From contig NZ_LZHQ01000001.1 of assembly GCF_001690655.1 (NCBI RefSeq), forward strand, positions 28,000 through 91,999: DNA of 64,000 bases, given 5' to 3'. This DNA comes from Gilliamella sp. Occ3-1. Lineage in GTDB: Bacteria; Pseudomonadota; Gammaproteobacteria; Enterobacterales; Orbaceae. Position 1 is the first letter of the stretch; every line of letters begins with the position of its first letter. The notes under the pieces were generated by a model that saw only the letters and a list, made by a program, of their open reading frames with translations, was not told the DNA's origin and searched no databases. The position numbers were made by a program, and so were the translations under genes. Positions 37,527-47,123 of the stretch are shown piece by piece.

Positions 37527-38296
37527 TGAGAAACCTGATTGGTATTACCATTACCACAAACAGGACAATTAGGTTGTTTGGTAAATTTAACTTGGCTGAA
37601 CTCCATTGTCATTGTATCAATCATTAATACACGACCAATTAATGGTTTTCCATATTGAGTTAACACTTTTATCGCTTCTAAGGCTTGCATGGAACCAAAC
37701 ATTCCAACAAGCGGTGCCATGACGCCGGTCTCAACACAAGTGAGTTGATCTTTACCAAATAAGCGACTTAAACAGTGATAACATGGTTCATTAGGTTGGT
37801 ATGTAAATACACTTAATAACCCCTCCATACGGATTACCGCTCCAGAAACTAACGTTTTTTTTACTTGAAAGCAACAGCGGTTAATTTGCTCTCGTGTCAC
37901 TAGGTTATCCGTACAGTCTATGACAATATCATGTTGTTTAATAAGTGAAATAAGCTTATTATCATCAAGTCGCTGATTTACTGTTTCAATTAACGTATTG
38001 GCATTTATATTGGTTAAGGCTTCTTTTGCCACCTCGACTTTGTATTGATTAATAAAGCTTTCGGTATATAAGATTTGTCGATTTAAGTTGGATTTTGATA
38101 TGGTGTCAAAATCAACTAACGTTAATTTGCCTAAACCTGATGCCGCTAAATAGAGTGATGCAGCGCAACCAAGTCCGCCTAAACCAATGATCAGTGCTGA
38201 ACTGTTTTTCAATATTTGCTGTTTATCAATATCGAAATCACGCAATGTGATTTGTCTATCATAACGAAACAATTCTTGATCAGTAAGTTCTAGCAT
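37523..38296 (-). CDS. moeB: Molybdopterin-synthase adenylyltransferase MoeB
   Basis: The 257-residue E1-like enzyme adenylates the C-terminal Gly-Gly of MoaD in molybdenum cofactor synthesis. It aligns with E. coli MoeB (249) along its length: RYDRQITLRDF, GLGGLGCAAS (ATP-binding, about 38-47), DFDTISKSNLNRQ, DCTDNLVTR with the catalytic Asp, and Zn-binding pairs CYHC and CPVC. In E. coli moeB is paired with moeA; here it is coupled to dusC. A ThiF role is possible if moaD is absent, but the motifs favour MoeB. Confidence 0.92.
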   Translation of the reverse strand: MLELTDQELFRYDRQITLRDFDIDKQQILKNSSALIIGLGGLGCAASLYLAASGLGKLTLVDFDTISKSNLNRQILYTESFINQYKVEVAKEALTNINANTLIETVNQRLDDNKLISLIKQHDIVIDCTDNLVTREQINRCCFQVKKTLVSGAVIRMEGLLSVFTYQPNEPCYHCLSRLFGKDQLTCVETGVMAPLVGMFGSMQALEAIKVLTQYGKPLIGRVLMIDTMTMEFSQVKFTKQPNCPVCGNGNTNQVSQ

Positions 38297-38377
38297 ATTG
38301 TGCGACTATTATTGTGGTTAATTATGAAGAAGCATTATAACAGAAACTTGGCACAAGAATATGCCAAGCTATTAAGA

Positions 38378-39697
38378 TTATTTGTCAAAGCCAGATAGAA
38401 AGGTTAAATATTCCTCTTTGGTCATTAGTGGTTTATATTCTGACATCAGCTTCTGTGCAGGTTTGGCATCATCATAAAGTAAATCAATAATTGTACATGC
38501 CATCATTTGTGCAGGACCGATGTAAGCCATTTCTTCATCAAATACCGTATAATCTTTACCATGTAAAACACCTCGAACTGAACCAATCCATGGGTGGCTA
38601 ACAGGCATAATGTGAGATAAATCTCCAGTATCCGTACTACCTGTCATATGAGGCGCAATCCAAACATTATCAGCACCAATTAGATCTTGTGCATTACTTT
38701 GTAAAAAGTCATTAAGTGTTGGGTTGTTTTGCAAAGGTAAATAACCTGGTAGATCTTTAATTTCACACGTTGCCCCAACGGCCATTGCTCCAGCTTTTAA
38801 TGCTTGATTTATTCGCTCATTGGCATCAATCATGGCTGGCACATTGCTTGCGCGCACATAGCTTTCCATTCTGACATCGCTTGGAACTACATTAACTAAA
38901 TCACCACCTTTGGTAATAATTGGATGGAATCTAATGTAGTCTTTTTCTTGAAATGTTTCACGAATAGCATGCACACCCATCATTCCCATCATCGCAGCAT
39001 TTAAGGCATTGACGCCAGCATGAGGCGCTGCAGCTGCATGTGCTGCCTCACCTTTATATTTAATTAATTTTCCGATGAAACCATTGCTAGTTGTTGATAT
39101 TTCGATAAAACCATTTTGACGTTCATTAGGTACACTAGTTAAATGTATTTGTAATGCCATATCAATATCGTCAAACTCGCCACGTGAAATTAACTCTGGT
39201 TTGCCACCAATATATTTGATTTTACCTTCTTCTATTAAGCGATTTCGATAAGTGATTTCAACATATTCTTCAGCTGGAACAGCAAATGGTACGACATCGC
39301 CAGCTAAAAATTGCATAGCCCCTGAATCAATTAATCCCATCGTTACTGCCATCATATTGGCAATTTGAGCATTATGTCCACAGCAGTGCGCAGCACCAGA
39401 TGTTTCGTCAGCAGCAGGGTGATCTGCACAAATAATAGCATCAAGCTCGCCGATAACGGCAATGCTATAGTTGCTACCTTTCCCCCCTTTTAAGCGACCT
39501 TTTACTCCTGTTATTGCTAATTTATTTTTAAATGGAACACCTAGTTTTTCAAAAGTTTGCTCAACTTTTTTGGCTGTTTTGTGTTCTTTATAACCAAGTT
39601 CAGGTTCTGCCCAAATTGATTCAGCAATTGCTTTAATATCAGCTTTACGGTTTGCAATTGCACTACAAACCTTTTTTTTAAGTTCTTCTTTTGTCAT
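38378..39697 (-). CDS. M20 family amidohydrolase/aminoacylase
   Basis: A 439-residue metal-dependent hydrolase of the M20 (M20D, amidohydrolase/AbgB-like) family. Motifs include AEPELGYKEHKTA, GELDAI, the metal-binding AHCCGHNAQ near residue 122, PAEEY near 160, and the dimerisation domain with KGEAAHAAAAPHAGVNAL near 218. M20D enzymes split amide-linked amino acids such as p-aminobenzoyl-glutamate or N-acyl amino acids. It is downstream of two membrane genes in an apparent operon, which suggests that it hydrolyses the imported compound; the substrate is unknown. Confidence 0.88.
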   Translation of the reverse strand: MTKEELKKKVCSAIANRKADIKAIAESIWAEPELGYKEHKTAKKVEQTFEKLGVPFKNKLAITGVKGRLKGGKGSNYSIAVIGELDAIICADHPAADETSGAAHCCGHNAQIANMMAVTMGLIDSGAMQFLAGDVVPFAVPAEEYVEITYRNRLIEEGKIKYIGGKPELISRGEFDDIDMALQIHLTSVPNERQNGFIEISTTSNGFIGKLIKYKGEAAHAAAAPHAGVNALNAAMMGMMGVHAIRETFQEKDYIRFHPIITKGGDLVNVVPSDVRMESYVRASNVPAMIDANERINQALKAGAMAVGATCEIKDLPGYLPLQNNPTLNDFLQSNAQDLIGADNVWIAPHMTGSTDTGDLSHIMPVSHPWIGSVRGVLHGKDYTVFDEEMAYIGPAQMMACTIIDLLYDDAKPAQKLMSEYKPLMTKEEYLTFLSGFDK

Positions 39698-39717
39698 AAA
39701 TTAAATCCTAGTTTAAA

Positions 39718-40167
39718 TTAGATAACACCTTCCCAATGCAAGGTGATTTGAGCAATGATCGCTGCCAAAATAAAAGTGCCTGAAAATACAGCTAATGAAA
39801 CAGGAATAATTCGCCATGAGATACTTTTAAATAATGCTAAATCTTTACCAATAGCCAATCCAGCATAAGCAAGCACTGGGGTACAAACCGCCAATAAAGA
39901 CACCTTGTCAGTCAGTGAAACAACTTGTTCATGAAAAGGGAAAATAGGTGATGAAGCCACTGCGGCTACAATTGATACCCATAAAATGACTGGAAATTTG
40001 TTTAATACTGGAATTTTGCCAACAAAATAGCCAACAATTGATATAACAACTAAAATTGATAACGCTTCTAATGACAGTATAAAATCAATTTTGTAACCTA
40101 CTGTATTACCAGCAGCCATAATAATGGCAACTAAGATCAGTAAAAATATTGTTTCTAAACTCTTCAT
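39718..40167 (-). CDS. Small integral-membrane protein, partner of the DUF3100-type protein
   Basis: The 149-residue protein has about four or five hydrophobic segments (about 5-22, 33-50, 58-75, 90-108, 122-143). I do not recognise a named family with certainty. Its ATG shares one base with the stop of the upstream DUF3100-like gene (TAATG), so the two are translationally coupled and probably form a two-part transporter, in the manner of other two-gene membrane systems. An amidohydrolase gene follows after 20 bp. Confidence 0.7.
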   Translation of the reverse strand: MKSLETIFLLILVAIIMAAGNTVGYKIDFILSLEALSILVVISIVGYFVGKIPVLNKFPVILWVSIVAAVASSPIFPFHEQVVSLTDKVSLLAVCTPVLAYAGLAIGKDLALFKSISWRIIPVSLAVFSGTFILAAIIAQITLHWEGVI

Positions 40168-40955
40168 TATAGTGCTCCTCCTTTGTTACGTCGTAAACGC
40201 GAAAAAATGTTATATAAGAAAGAGGCAAATGGTAGTGAAAATAATGTATAAATATAAATGCCAACAACACTCGACATTAAGTTTGCTGTTGTTGCATAGG
40301 CTTTGATTTCACTAGCCATTTCTGGATAAAGGTCACTTATTGGAGCAAGGGATGCCGCCATCATACTACCACTTCCAACCCCAGCTCCCATGGCTAAAGC
40401 ATAAGGATGGAGAATATCTAGTTTTGCCATCACACTGGCTAGTATACTCATCCAAATAGCGCCATAAAGTGTGCCACAAACATACATCGCCATAACGCCT
40501 CGACCTTCAGCGGAATCCAATCCATATTTATCTGCAACAATTGCTATATTCGGTTCGCGAGCAACAGAATAAGTTGCACCAACAGCTTCACGTTTCATAC
40601 CTAATATCATTGCTAGTGGTAGCCCCAATAAAATCGTACCAGCAAAATGGCCTAATTCCTGAAAAATTAATGCTAACTTAGCATCTTTTAGAATCATATC
40701 AATCTTAGGACCGATAGAAACGCCAAGCTTGGCAATAAGTAACATCAAAGTTACAATCATGATGGCGCTGGCATTATTCATATTTTTTAGTTTTAATATT
40801 TTTAATTTGGGAATACTTATTACTCCACCAATGATCATGGCGTATAACATCGGATACACAGCGATAATCCAAATAGACTGCTTACCGATAAACTCACATG
40901 CCAAAACAACGACTAATGCAAGTAAATGCACTTTATAATCTCGTAAAACTTCCAT
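40167..40955 (-). CDS. DUF3100-like integral-membrane protein, putative transporter
   Basis: The 262-residue protein has about seven to eight membrane segments and resembles DUF3100 proteins, including the loop MKREAVGATYSVAREPNIAIVADKYGLDSAEGRGVMAMYVCGTLYGA (given here in part: AREPNIAIVADKYG near residue 132) and the glycine-rich AMGAGVGSGSMMAASLAPI near 188. Its activity is unknown; transport is inferred from topology and from coupling to the small membrane protein and an M20 hydrolase. The broken isochorismatase-type gene lies upstream on the same strand. Confidence 0.72.
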   Translation of the reverse strand: MEVLRDYKVHLLALVVVLACEFIGKQSIWIIAVYPMLYAMIIGGVISIPKLKILKLKNMNNASAIMIVTLMLLIAKLGVSIGPKIDMILKDAKLALIFQELGHFAGTILLGLPLAMILGMKREAVGATYSVAREPNIAIVADKYGLDSAEGRGVMAMYVCGTLYGAIWMSILASVMAKLDILHPYALAMGAGVGSGSMMAASLAPISDLYPEMASEIKAYATTANLMSSVVGIYIYTLFSLPFASFLYNIFSRLRRNKGGAL

Positions 40956-40989
40956 TCTTATATTACTCCTTAATTTATTTTAAATATTT

Positions 40990-41431
40990 TTAAAGTACCG
41001 TTGCACCTAAAGTATTTTTAAAATGATTTAAATCCTATTGATGACCGATTGGATCAAAGGTGGCCACTGCATCTTTCGTGTAATCGTAAATCAATATCTG
41101 ACCCACAAAAAGCTGAATAGTAGCGCTTATTTATCCTATAAATATGATTAGAATTTTTATATTTTCGATAAAGGTTATCTAAACTACCAAATAATTGTTG
41201 TCTTAAAGTACCAATTATATTATGAGGCGGAAAAAAAGAATTTTCAGGATAAAATTTATTAGAGGGGTCATGGGTATCGATAACAAAAACGACAAAATTA
41301 TTATTTTTTATAAATGATTCTGTTACGTTTAGCATTTCAGTTTCAATTTTTTGACAAGCTAGTCCTGTAGTTAAAGTCCCGTTATCAGCACCAAAATTAT
41401 TCGTATAATCAATTGAAATTAAAGCTTTCAT
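40990..41431 (-). pseudogene. Isochorismatase/nicotinamidase-family cysteine hydrolase, internally deleted and interrupted
   Basis: The frame from 41431 (MKALISIDYTNNF, FVVFVIDTHD, FPPHNIIGT, YYSAFCGSDIDLRLHER) matches the N-terminal two thirds of a cysteine hydrolase, with the catalytic Asp and Lys regions. After HER it shifts and jumps straight to the C-terminal DAVATFDPIGHQ, then an in-frame TAG (where Trp is expected) and LNHFKNTLGA, ending at TAA 40990. About 30-35 residues holding the catalytic Cys segment (usually GVCTDICV) are missing, so the product is inactive. Neighbouring transporter and amidohydrolase genes are intact. Confidence 0.85.
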
Positions 41432-41714
41432 ATCAAGTAAATAAATTATTAAATAATTTTAAAGCTTATTAATAAATATTTGATATGACAAGTTATTTTC
41501 AATAAGTAATTTGGTTATATTTTTTATAAAATTAAGATGTAATTGGTATCTTTTTGAATTTAATTTATTTTATAAAAACTTTTATAAAGTAAATTTATTA
41601 TTAAAAAATAACATAAATAAAATAAATGATAATTAATTTAAATCATGGTCTTTATACCCTGATAAATTGCTCTATAATAATTATCATTTTGCTAATAGTA
41701 CACAGGATATTTTA

Positions 41715-43472
41715 ATGAGAACAATTTATTGCGGACAACTCAATGCAAGTTATATTAATCAAGAAGTAACATTATGTGGTTGGGTCAATAAACGCCGAGA
41801 CTTAGGCGGTATGATTTTTATCGATATGCGTGATCGTGAAGGTATTGTACAAGTTTTTTTTGATCCTGATTATCAACAAGCATATCAACTTGCTGGTGAA
41901 CTTCGTAATGAATTTTGTATCCAAATTAAAGGTAAAGTAAGAGCTCGTCCGGAGGGTCAAATCAATAAAGATATGGCAACCGGAGAGGTTGAGATTTTGG
42001 TAACTGAATTGACAATATTTAACCGTAGCGATGTATTGCCTCTTGATTTCAATCAAAACAATAGTGAAGAGCAACGTCTAAAATACCGTTATATTGACTT
42101 GCGCCGCCCTGAAATGGCAACGATCTTTAAAACGCGAGCTAAAATTACTGCATTTGTTCGTTCGTTTATGAACAAACATGGTTTTTTAGATATCGAAACG
42201 CCAATGTTAACCAAAGCAACTCCAGAGGGCGCACGAGATTACTTGGTTCCAAGTCGAATTCATAAAGGTGAGTTCTATGCGCTACCACAATCGCCACAAT
42301 TATTTAAACAATTGCTAATGATGTCAGGATTCGACCGTTATTATCAAATTGTAAAATGTTTTCGCGATGAAGATTTACGAGCCGATCGTCAGCCTGAGTT
42401 TACGCAAATCGATGTTGAAACTTCATTTATGACAGCAGAGCAAGTGCGGGATGTTATGGAGAAGATGATTCGTGAGCTTTGGTTACATGTGAAAAATGTG
42501 GATTTAGGTAAATTTCCTATTATGACTTTTGCTGAAGCGATGCGTCGCTTTGGAAGTGATAAGCCTGATCTGCGTAATCCGCTTGAAATTATTGATGTGG
42601 CTGATTTGGTTAAAAATGTTGATTTTAAAGTGTTTTCAACACCAGCTAACGATCCGAAAGGACGCGTTGCTTTGCTTTGTGTTCCAAACGGTGCACAATT
42701 AACACGTAAACAACTTGATGAATATACGCAATTCATTTCAGTTTACGGCGCAAAAGGTATGGCTTGGATTAAAGTTAATGAACGTAGCAAAGGGTTAGAA
42801 GGTGTACAAAGCCCAGTTGCTAAATTCTTTAATGAATTGCAAATGGAAGCACTGCTTAATCGTGCCAATGCTAAAGATGGTGATATTTTATTATTTGGTG
42901 CCGATAGCTATAAAGTAGTGAGTGATGCGTTAGGGGCATTACGTTTAAAAGTTGGTAAAGATTTAGGTTTAACCGATGAAAGTAAATGGGCGGTACTTTG
43001 GGTTATTGATTTCCCGATGTTTGAACAAATAGATGAAGGTTTAAGTGCTATGCATCACCCATTTACGTCACCAAAAGATTATACACCAAAAGAACTTCTG
43101 AATAATCCTGAAAATGCTGTTGCAAATGCTTATGATATGGTAATCAATGGTTATGAGGTTGGTGGTGGTTCGGTTCGTATTCACCGTAGCGAAATGCAAC
43201 AAGCTGTCTTTTCAATTTTAGGTATTAATGAACATGATCAACGTGAGAAATTTGGCTTTTTACTTGATGCATTAAAATATGGCACACCTCCACATGCAGG
43301 ATTGGCATTTGGATTAGATCGATTAAGTATGTTATTAACTGGAACGGATAATATTCGCGATGTGATAGCATTTCCTAAAACTACAGCAGCAACTTGTTTA
43401 CTTACTGATGCTCCAAGCCCAGCCAATGTTGCAGCATTGACTGAACTTGGTATTGAAGTAAGTAAAAAATAG
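41715..43472 (+). CDS. aspS: Aspartyl-tRNA synthetase
   Basis: The 585-residue class II synthetase charges tRNA-Asp. ATG 41715 ([13 protein letters not shown]) aligns with E. coli AspS (590) and has AGGAT before it; the ATG at 41667 would add 16 residues. It has an OB-fold anticodon domain ([26 protein letters not shown]), motif 2 ([19 protein letters not shown]), the bacterial insertion GAD domain (about 290-420), and motif 3 ([15 protein letters not shown]). nudB follows as in E. coli. Confidence 0.97.
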   Translation: MRTIYCGQLNASYINQEVTLCGWVNKRRDLGGMIFIDMRDREGIVQVFFDPDYQQAYQLAGELRNEFCIQIKGKVRARPEGQINKDMATGEVEILVTELTIFNRSDVLPLDFNQNNSEEQRLKYRYIDLRRPEMATIFKTRAKITAFVRSFMNKHGFLDIETPMLTKATPEGARDYLVPSRIHKGEFYALPQSPQLFKQLLMMSGFDRYYQIVKCFRDEDLRADRQPEFTQIDVETSFMTAEQVRDVMEKMIRELWLHVKNVDLGKFPIMTFAEAMRRFGSDKPDLRNPLEIIDVADLVKNVDFKVFSTPANDPKGRVALLCVPNGAQLTRKQLDEYTQFISVYGAKGMAWIKVNERSKGLEGVQSPVAKFFNELQMEALLNRANAKDGDILLFGADSYKVVSDALGALRLKVGKDLGLTDESKWAVLWVIDFPMFEQIDEGLSAMHHPFTSPKDYTPKELLNNPENAVANAYDMVINGYEVGGGSVRIHRSEMQQAVFSILGINEHDQREKFGFLLDALKYGTPPHAGLAFGLDRLSMLLTGTDNIRDVIAFPKTTAATCLLTDAPSPANVAALTELGIEVSKK

Positions 43473-43481
43473 TGATATTTA

Positions 43482-43934
43482 ATGCGAAAATTCAAAAAAC
43501 CTGAATCTGTTCTGGTGGTGATTTTCTGCCAGACAACGAACCGTTGCCTTATGTTACAGCGCCAAGACGACCCTTATTTTTGGCAATCAGTAACAGGTAG
43601 TATGGAAGATAACGAGTTACCACGAGAAACAGCAATTCGTGAGGTTTTTGAAGAGACAGGCATTGATATTATTGGGCAAAATCTTGAGTTAATTGATGCA
43701 ATGCATTCCGTTGAATTTGAGATTTTCCCGCAATTTAGACATAAATATGCACCAGAAGTTAAGCTAAATAAAGAACATTGGTTTTATCTGCCTGTTATTA
43801 AAGAGATAACACCGATGCTTACTGAGCATTTAGCTTACCAGTGGTTAACCATTGATGAAGCAGCCAATCTTACTTTATCATCAAATAACAGTGAAGCTAT
43901 TGATAATATTCATAGTTTGATTAAATCTAATTAA
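43482..43934 (+). CDS. nudB: Dihydroneopterin triphosphate diphosphatase
   Basis: The 150-residue Nudix hydrolase (E. coli 150) removes pyrophosphate from dihydroneopterin triphosphate in folate synthesis. The Nudix box reads GSMEDNELPRETAIREVFEETGID (about residues 39-62), with the conserved REVFEETG core. The opening PESVLVVIFCQ and WFYLPV also match. It lies 9 bp after aspS and is co-transcribed. Confidence 0.94.
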   Translation: MRKFKKPESVLVVIFCQTTNRCLMLQRQDDPYFWQSVTGSMEDNELPRETAIREVFEETGIDIIGQNLELIDAMHSVEFEIFPQFRHKYAPEVKLNKEHWFYLPVIKEITPMLTEHLAYQWLTIDEAANLTLSSNNSEAIDNIHSLIKSN

Positions 43935-43944
43935 GAGGTTTGAA

Positions 43945-44238
43945 ATGAAATTAAGCCTATATGCCGTTGCTTTGTCCTATTTATGATTTTTTATACCAAC
44001 TAGTAATGCTAACATGGTTTTAAAAAAGTGCCAGTCCAATCAAAATGATTATATTGTTTTCGATGAGTATAACGTTAAAATAGCTGAAAAAATAATTGAT
44101 TATAAATTACATGATCAACCAGAAAAACGTGAAAATAGTATTATTCAGATATTTGCTAATGAAAATAACGATGATCAAAATGACTGGATAGCTTCTTTTT
44201 TATTTGATGATCAATCTAAACAATTTTTATTTTATTAA
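43945..44238 (+). pseudogene. Small secreted protein with a TGA stop inside its signal peptide
   Basis: ATG 43945, with AAGAGG before it, starts MKLSLYAVALSYL, then TGA at 43984-43986, then continues in the same frame as FFIPTSNANMVLKKCQSNQND to TAA at 44236-44238. The whole reads as a signal peptide cut after SNA plus a mature domain of about 75 residues of unknown family. Further protein-like but broken sequence (near 44290, FPKIVDCNQNKQV) suggests the original gene was longer. The frame from the internal ATG 44014 alone would lack export. Confidence 0.65.
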
Positions 44239-44454
44239 GTTAATCAAGATAAATTTATTAAAATTTATAAAAAAAACAATATGATAGTTTATTTCCTAAA
44301 ATTGTTGATTGTAATCAAAATAAACAAGTGCCTATATAGTGAAAACTTTGATGCAGACTAATTAAATACCAAAGCTACATTAGCATTTACTATTAAAAAT
44401 GATTTTAGGATTTAGTTAATTCAAGCTTATTTAAGCAACAGGGAGTTGTAATAA

Positions 44455-45918
44455 ATGAATTTTTCAGATTTTAGAGATTTCTTAGATTATCTTGAACAAC
44501 AAGGTGAATTAAAAAAAATTACTTTCTCTGTTGATCCTTATCTCGAAATGACCGAAATTGCTGATCGTGTTTTACGCAATGGAGGCCCTGCTTTATTATT
44601 CGAAAATCCCATTGGTTATGATATGCCTGTTTTATGCAATTTGTTTGGCACCGCTAAACGTGTTGCAATGGGAATGGGGCGTGAAGATACTTCAGCTTTG
44701 CGTGAAATTGGTGAGTTATTGGCATTTTTACGTGAACCCGAACCGCCTAAGGGCATACGGCAATTTTTTAATGTGTTACCTAAGTATAAACAAGTACTAA
44801 ATATGCCAGTCAAACATCGTTCTTCAGCACCATGCCAAGAGGTGATTTTTAAGGATGATGAGGTGGATTTGACTCGTTTACCTATTATGCATTGCTGGCC
44901 CGAAGATGTAGCACCTCTGTTATCTTGGGGACTGACTATTACTAAAGGTCCTTATAAAGATCGACAAAATGTGGGCATTTATCGCTTGCAACTTTTAGGA
45001 AAAAATAAATTGATCATGCGTTGGCTTTCACATCGTGGTGGTGCACTTGATTTTGCCGAATGGCAACAAGCACATCCAAACGAAAGATTTCCAGTTAGTA
45101 TTGCTATTGGTGCTGATCCAGCCACCATTTTAGGTGCAGTGACACCAGTGCCAGATACTCTACCTGAATATGCTTTTTCTGGATTATTACGTGGTAGCCG
45201 AACAGAGGTAGTCAAATCGTTATCAAATGATTTAGAGGTTCCAGCTAGTGCAGAGATAATTCTTGAAGGTTATATTGATCCTAATGAGTTAGCATCAGAA
45301 GGTCCGTATGGTGATCACACAGGTTATTATAATGAAGTTGAGCAATTTTCCGTATTTACCGTAACGCACTTAACTCGCCGCAAAGATGCGATTTATCACT
45401 CAACTTATACAGGTAGACCACCAGATGAACCCGCAATTATGGGACTTGCTTTGAATGAAGTTTTTATTCCAATTTTACAAAAGCAGTTCCCCGAAATTGT
45501 TGATTTTTATTTACCGCCAGAAGGATGTTCATACCGTATTGCAATTGTTACTATTAAAAAGCAATATCCAGGTCATGCTAAACGAGTTATGATGGGAATT
45601 TGGTCGTATTTACGGCAATTTATGTATACCAAATTTGTAATTGTCTGTGATGATGATATTAATGCGCGTGACTGGAAAGATGTAATGTGGGCTATTTCGA
45701 CACGTATGGATCCTCATCGGGATACAACTTTTATTGATAATACACCGATCGATTATTTAGACTTTGCTTCACCAGTCTCTGGATTAGGTTCTAAAATGGG
45801 GTTGGATGCAACCAATAAATGGCTAGGTGAAACAGACCGTGAATGGGGAAAGATAATTAAAAAAGATCCAAAAGTAATTACCCGTATTGATGAAATATGG
45901 GACGAATTAGGTTTATAG
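44455..45918 (+). CDS. ubiD: 3-octaprenyl-4-hydroxybenzoate carboxy-lyase
   Basis: The 487-residue prenylated-FMN decarboxylase acts in ubiquinone synthesis. It resembles E. coli UbiD (497) along nearly its whole length: [17 protein letters not shown] at the start, [54 protein letters not shown] with the catalytic Glu region, and [29 protein letters not shown] ribosome site precedes the ATG. Presence suggests that the organism makes ubiquinone. ubiX is not in the window. Confidence 0.96.
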   Translation: MNFSDFRDFLDYLEQQGELKKITFSVDPYLEMTEIADRVLRNGGPALLFENPIGYDMPVLCNLFGTAKRVAMGMGREDTSALREIGELLAFLREPEPPKGIRQFFNVLPKYKQVLNMPVKHRSSAPCQEVIFKDDEVDLTRLPIMHCWPEDVAPLLSWGLTITKGPYKDRQNVGIYRLQLLGKNKLIMRWLSHRGGALDFAEWQQAHPNERFPVSIAIGADPATILGAVTPVPDTLPEYAFSGLLRGSRTEVVKSLSNDLEVPASAEIILEGYIDPNELASEGPYGDHTGYYNEVEQFSVFTVTHLTRRKDAIYHSTYTGRPPDEPAIMGLALNEVFIPILQKQFPEIVDFYLPPEGCSYRIAIVTIKKQYPGHAKRVMMGIWSYLRQFMYTKFVIVCDDDINARDWKDVMWAISTRMDPHRDTTFIDNTPIDYLDFASPVSGLGSKMGLDATNKWLGETDREWGKIIKKDPKVITRIDEIWDELGL

Positions 45919-46041
45919 AATTGTATTTTTAGCTAATATTAATTGTATAAATAAAATAGCAACTATAAGAATTAAACAAAACTATTCCCTTTGCTTACAA
46001 TTATGTATAATTATTTTAGATGTCATAATAATCATAAAAAT

Positions 46042-47100
46042 ATGAAAAAATTTGAAATATTATTAGTACTATTGTTATCTATTCCTTATAGTGCGATGGC
46101 TGCAGATTATAAGACGCAATCAGACGATACTCAATTAAAACTCAAAGAGTCAGATTCATTGCTTCCTTCTTTGCGTTTGTCAGCGGAAAAAGGGAATGCG
46201 GAAGCCCAATACTCATTAGGAAATATTTATAAACAAGGATTGGGCGTTGAAGTTAGTGATGTTCGTGCTTTTTTTTGGTATAAAAAAGCGGCAGAGCAAG
46301 GGCTTGCCAAAGCACAAAATAATTTAGCATTTATGTATCAAAAAGGTGATGGAACCAAGGCTGATTTAAATGAAGCATTTAAATATTTTAAATTAGCGGC
46401 AGATCAAAATTATGCATTGGCTAAATACAATTTAGCTTTAATGTATAAAGATGGTAATGGAGTAGAACAAAATATATTAGCTGCGATTGATTATTTTACT
46501 CAAGCTGGTGATCAAGGTATTTATGATGCTTATTTAAACCTTGGTATTATGTATTTTTTTGGTGATGGTGTAACAAAAGATCGCATGACGGCAGCTGATT
46601 GGTTTAGTAAAGCAGCTAAAGATAACATTCCAGAAGCGCAATATTATTTAGGGTTAATGTCTGAAAAAGGTGATGGTTTGACCCAAGATTATGTGGCTGC
46701 TAGCTATTTTTATAAACAGGCGGCAGAGCATGGTCATGTATTAGCGATGTATGATTTAGCTATTATGTATGCAACAGGTACGGGAACTAAACCTGACAAT
46801 ACGCAAGCGGCATATTGGTTCACTAAAGCCGCTGAAGCTGGTAATGCTGATGCTCAATATAATATTGGTGTGATGTATGATGTAGGTGGAGGAGTGGCTA
46901 AAGACGAGAAAAAAGCTGTTGAATGGTATCTAAAAGCTGCAGAACAAGGTAGTGTTGATGCCCAATATAATTTAGGTATTAAATATCTACAAGGCGAAGG
47001 CACGAATAAAGATCGAGCCATTTATTGGTTTACTAAAGCTAGCGAGCAAGGAGATCAAGACGCTAAAGCTTATTTAGATCAATTATTATCAGAAAAATAA
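46042..47100 (+). CDS. Secreted Sel1-repeat protein
   Basis: From ATG 46042 (MKKFEILLVLLLSIPYSAMAADYK) the protein has 352 residues with a clear signal peptide cleaved after AMA. The mature part is about eight Sel1-like repeats of about 36 residues (A..G...A...LG..Y..G.GV..D...A..WF.KAAEQG), from about residue 35 to the end. Sel1 repeats form TPR-like superhelices for protein contacts; a periplasmic adaptor role is likely, but the partner is unknown. An in-frame ATG at 45991 would bury the signal peptide and is rejected. Confidence 0.9.
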   Translation: MKKFEILLVLLLSIPYSAMAADYKTQSDDTQLKLKESDSLLPSLRLSAEKGNAEAQYSLGNIYKQGLGVEVSDVRAFFWYKKAAEQGLAKAQNNLAFMYQKGDGTKADLNEAFKYFKLAADQNYALAKYNLALMYKDGNGVEQNILAAIDYFTQAGDQGIYDAYLNLGIMYFFGDGVTKDRMTAADWFSKAAKDNIPEAQYYLGLMSEKGDGLTQDYVAASYFYKQAAEHGHVLAMYDLAIMYATGTGTKPDNTQAAYWFTKAAEAGNADAQYNIGVMYDVGGGVAKDEKKAVEWYLKAAEQGSVDAQYNLGIKYLQGEGTNKDRAIYWFTKASEQGDQDAKAYLDQLLSEK

Positions 47101-47123
47101 AAAAGACATTAGCCTTTTTTATT

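Noticed and set aside
41432..41714. A CRISPR or repeat array suspected from the AT-rich sequence before aspS
   Set aside because: Only simple A/T richness; no spaced identical repeats.
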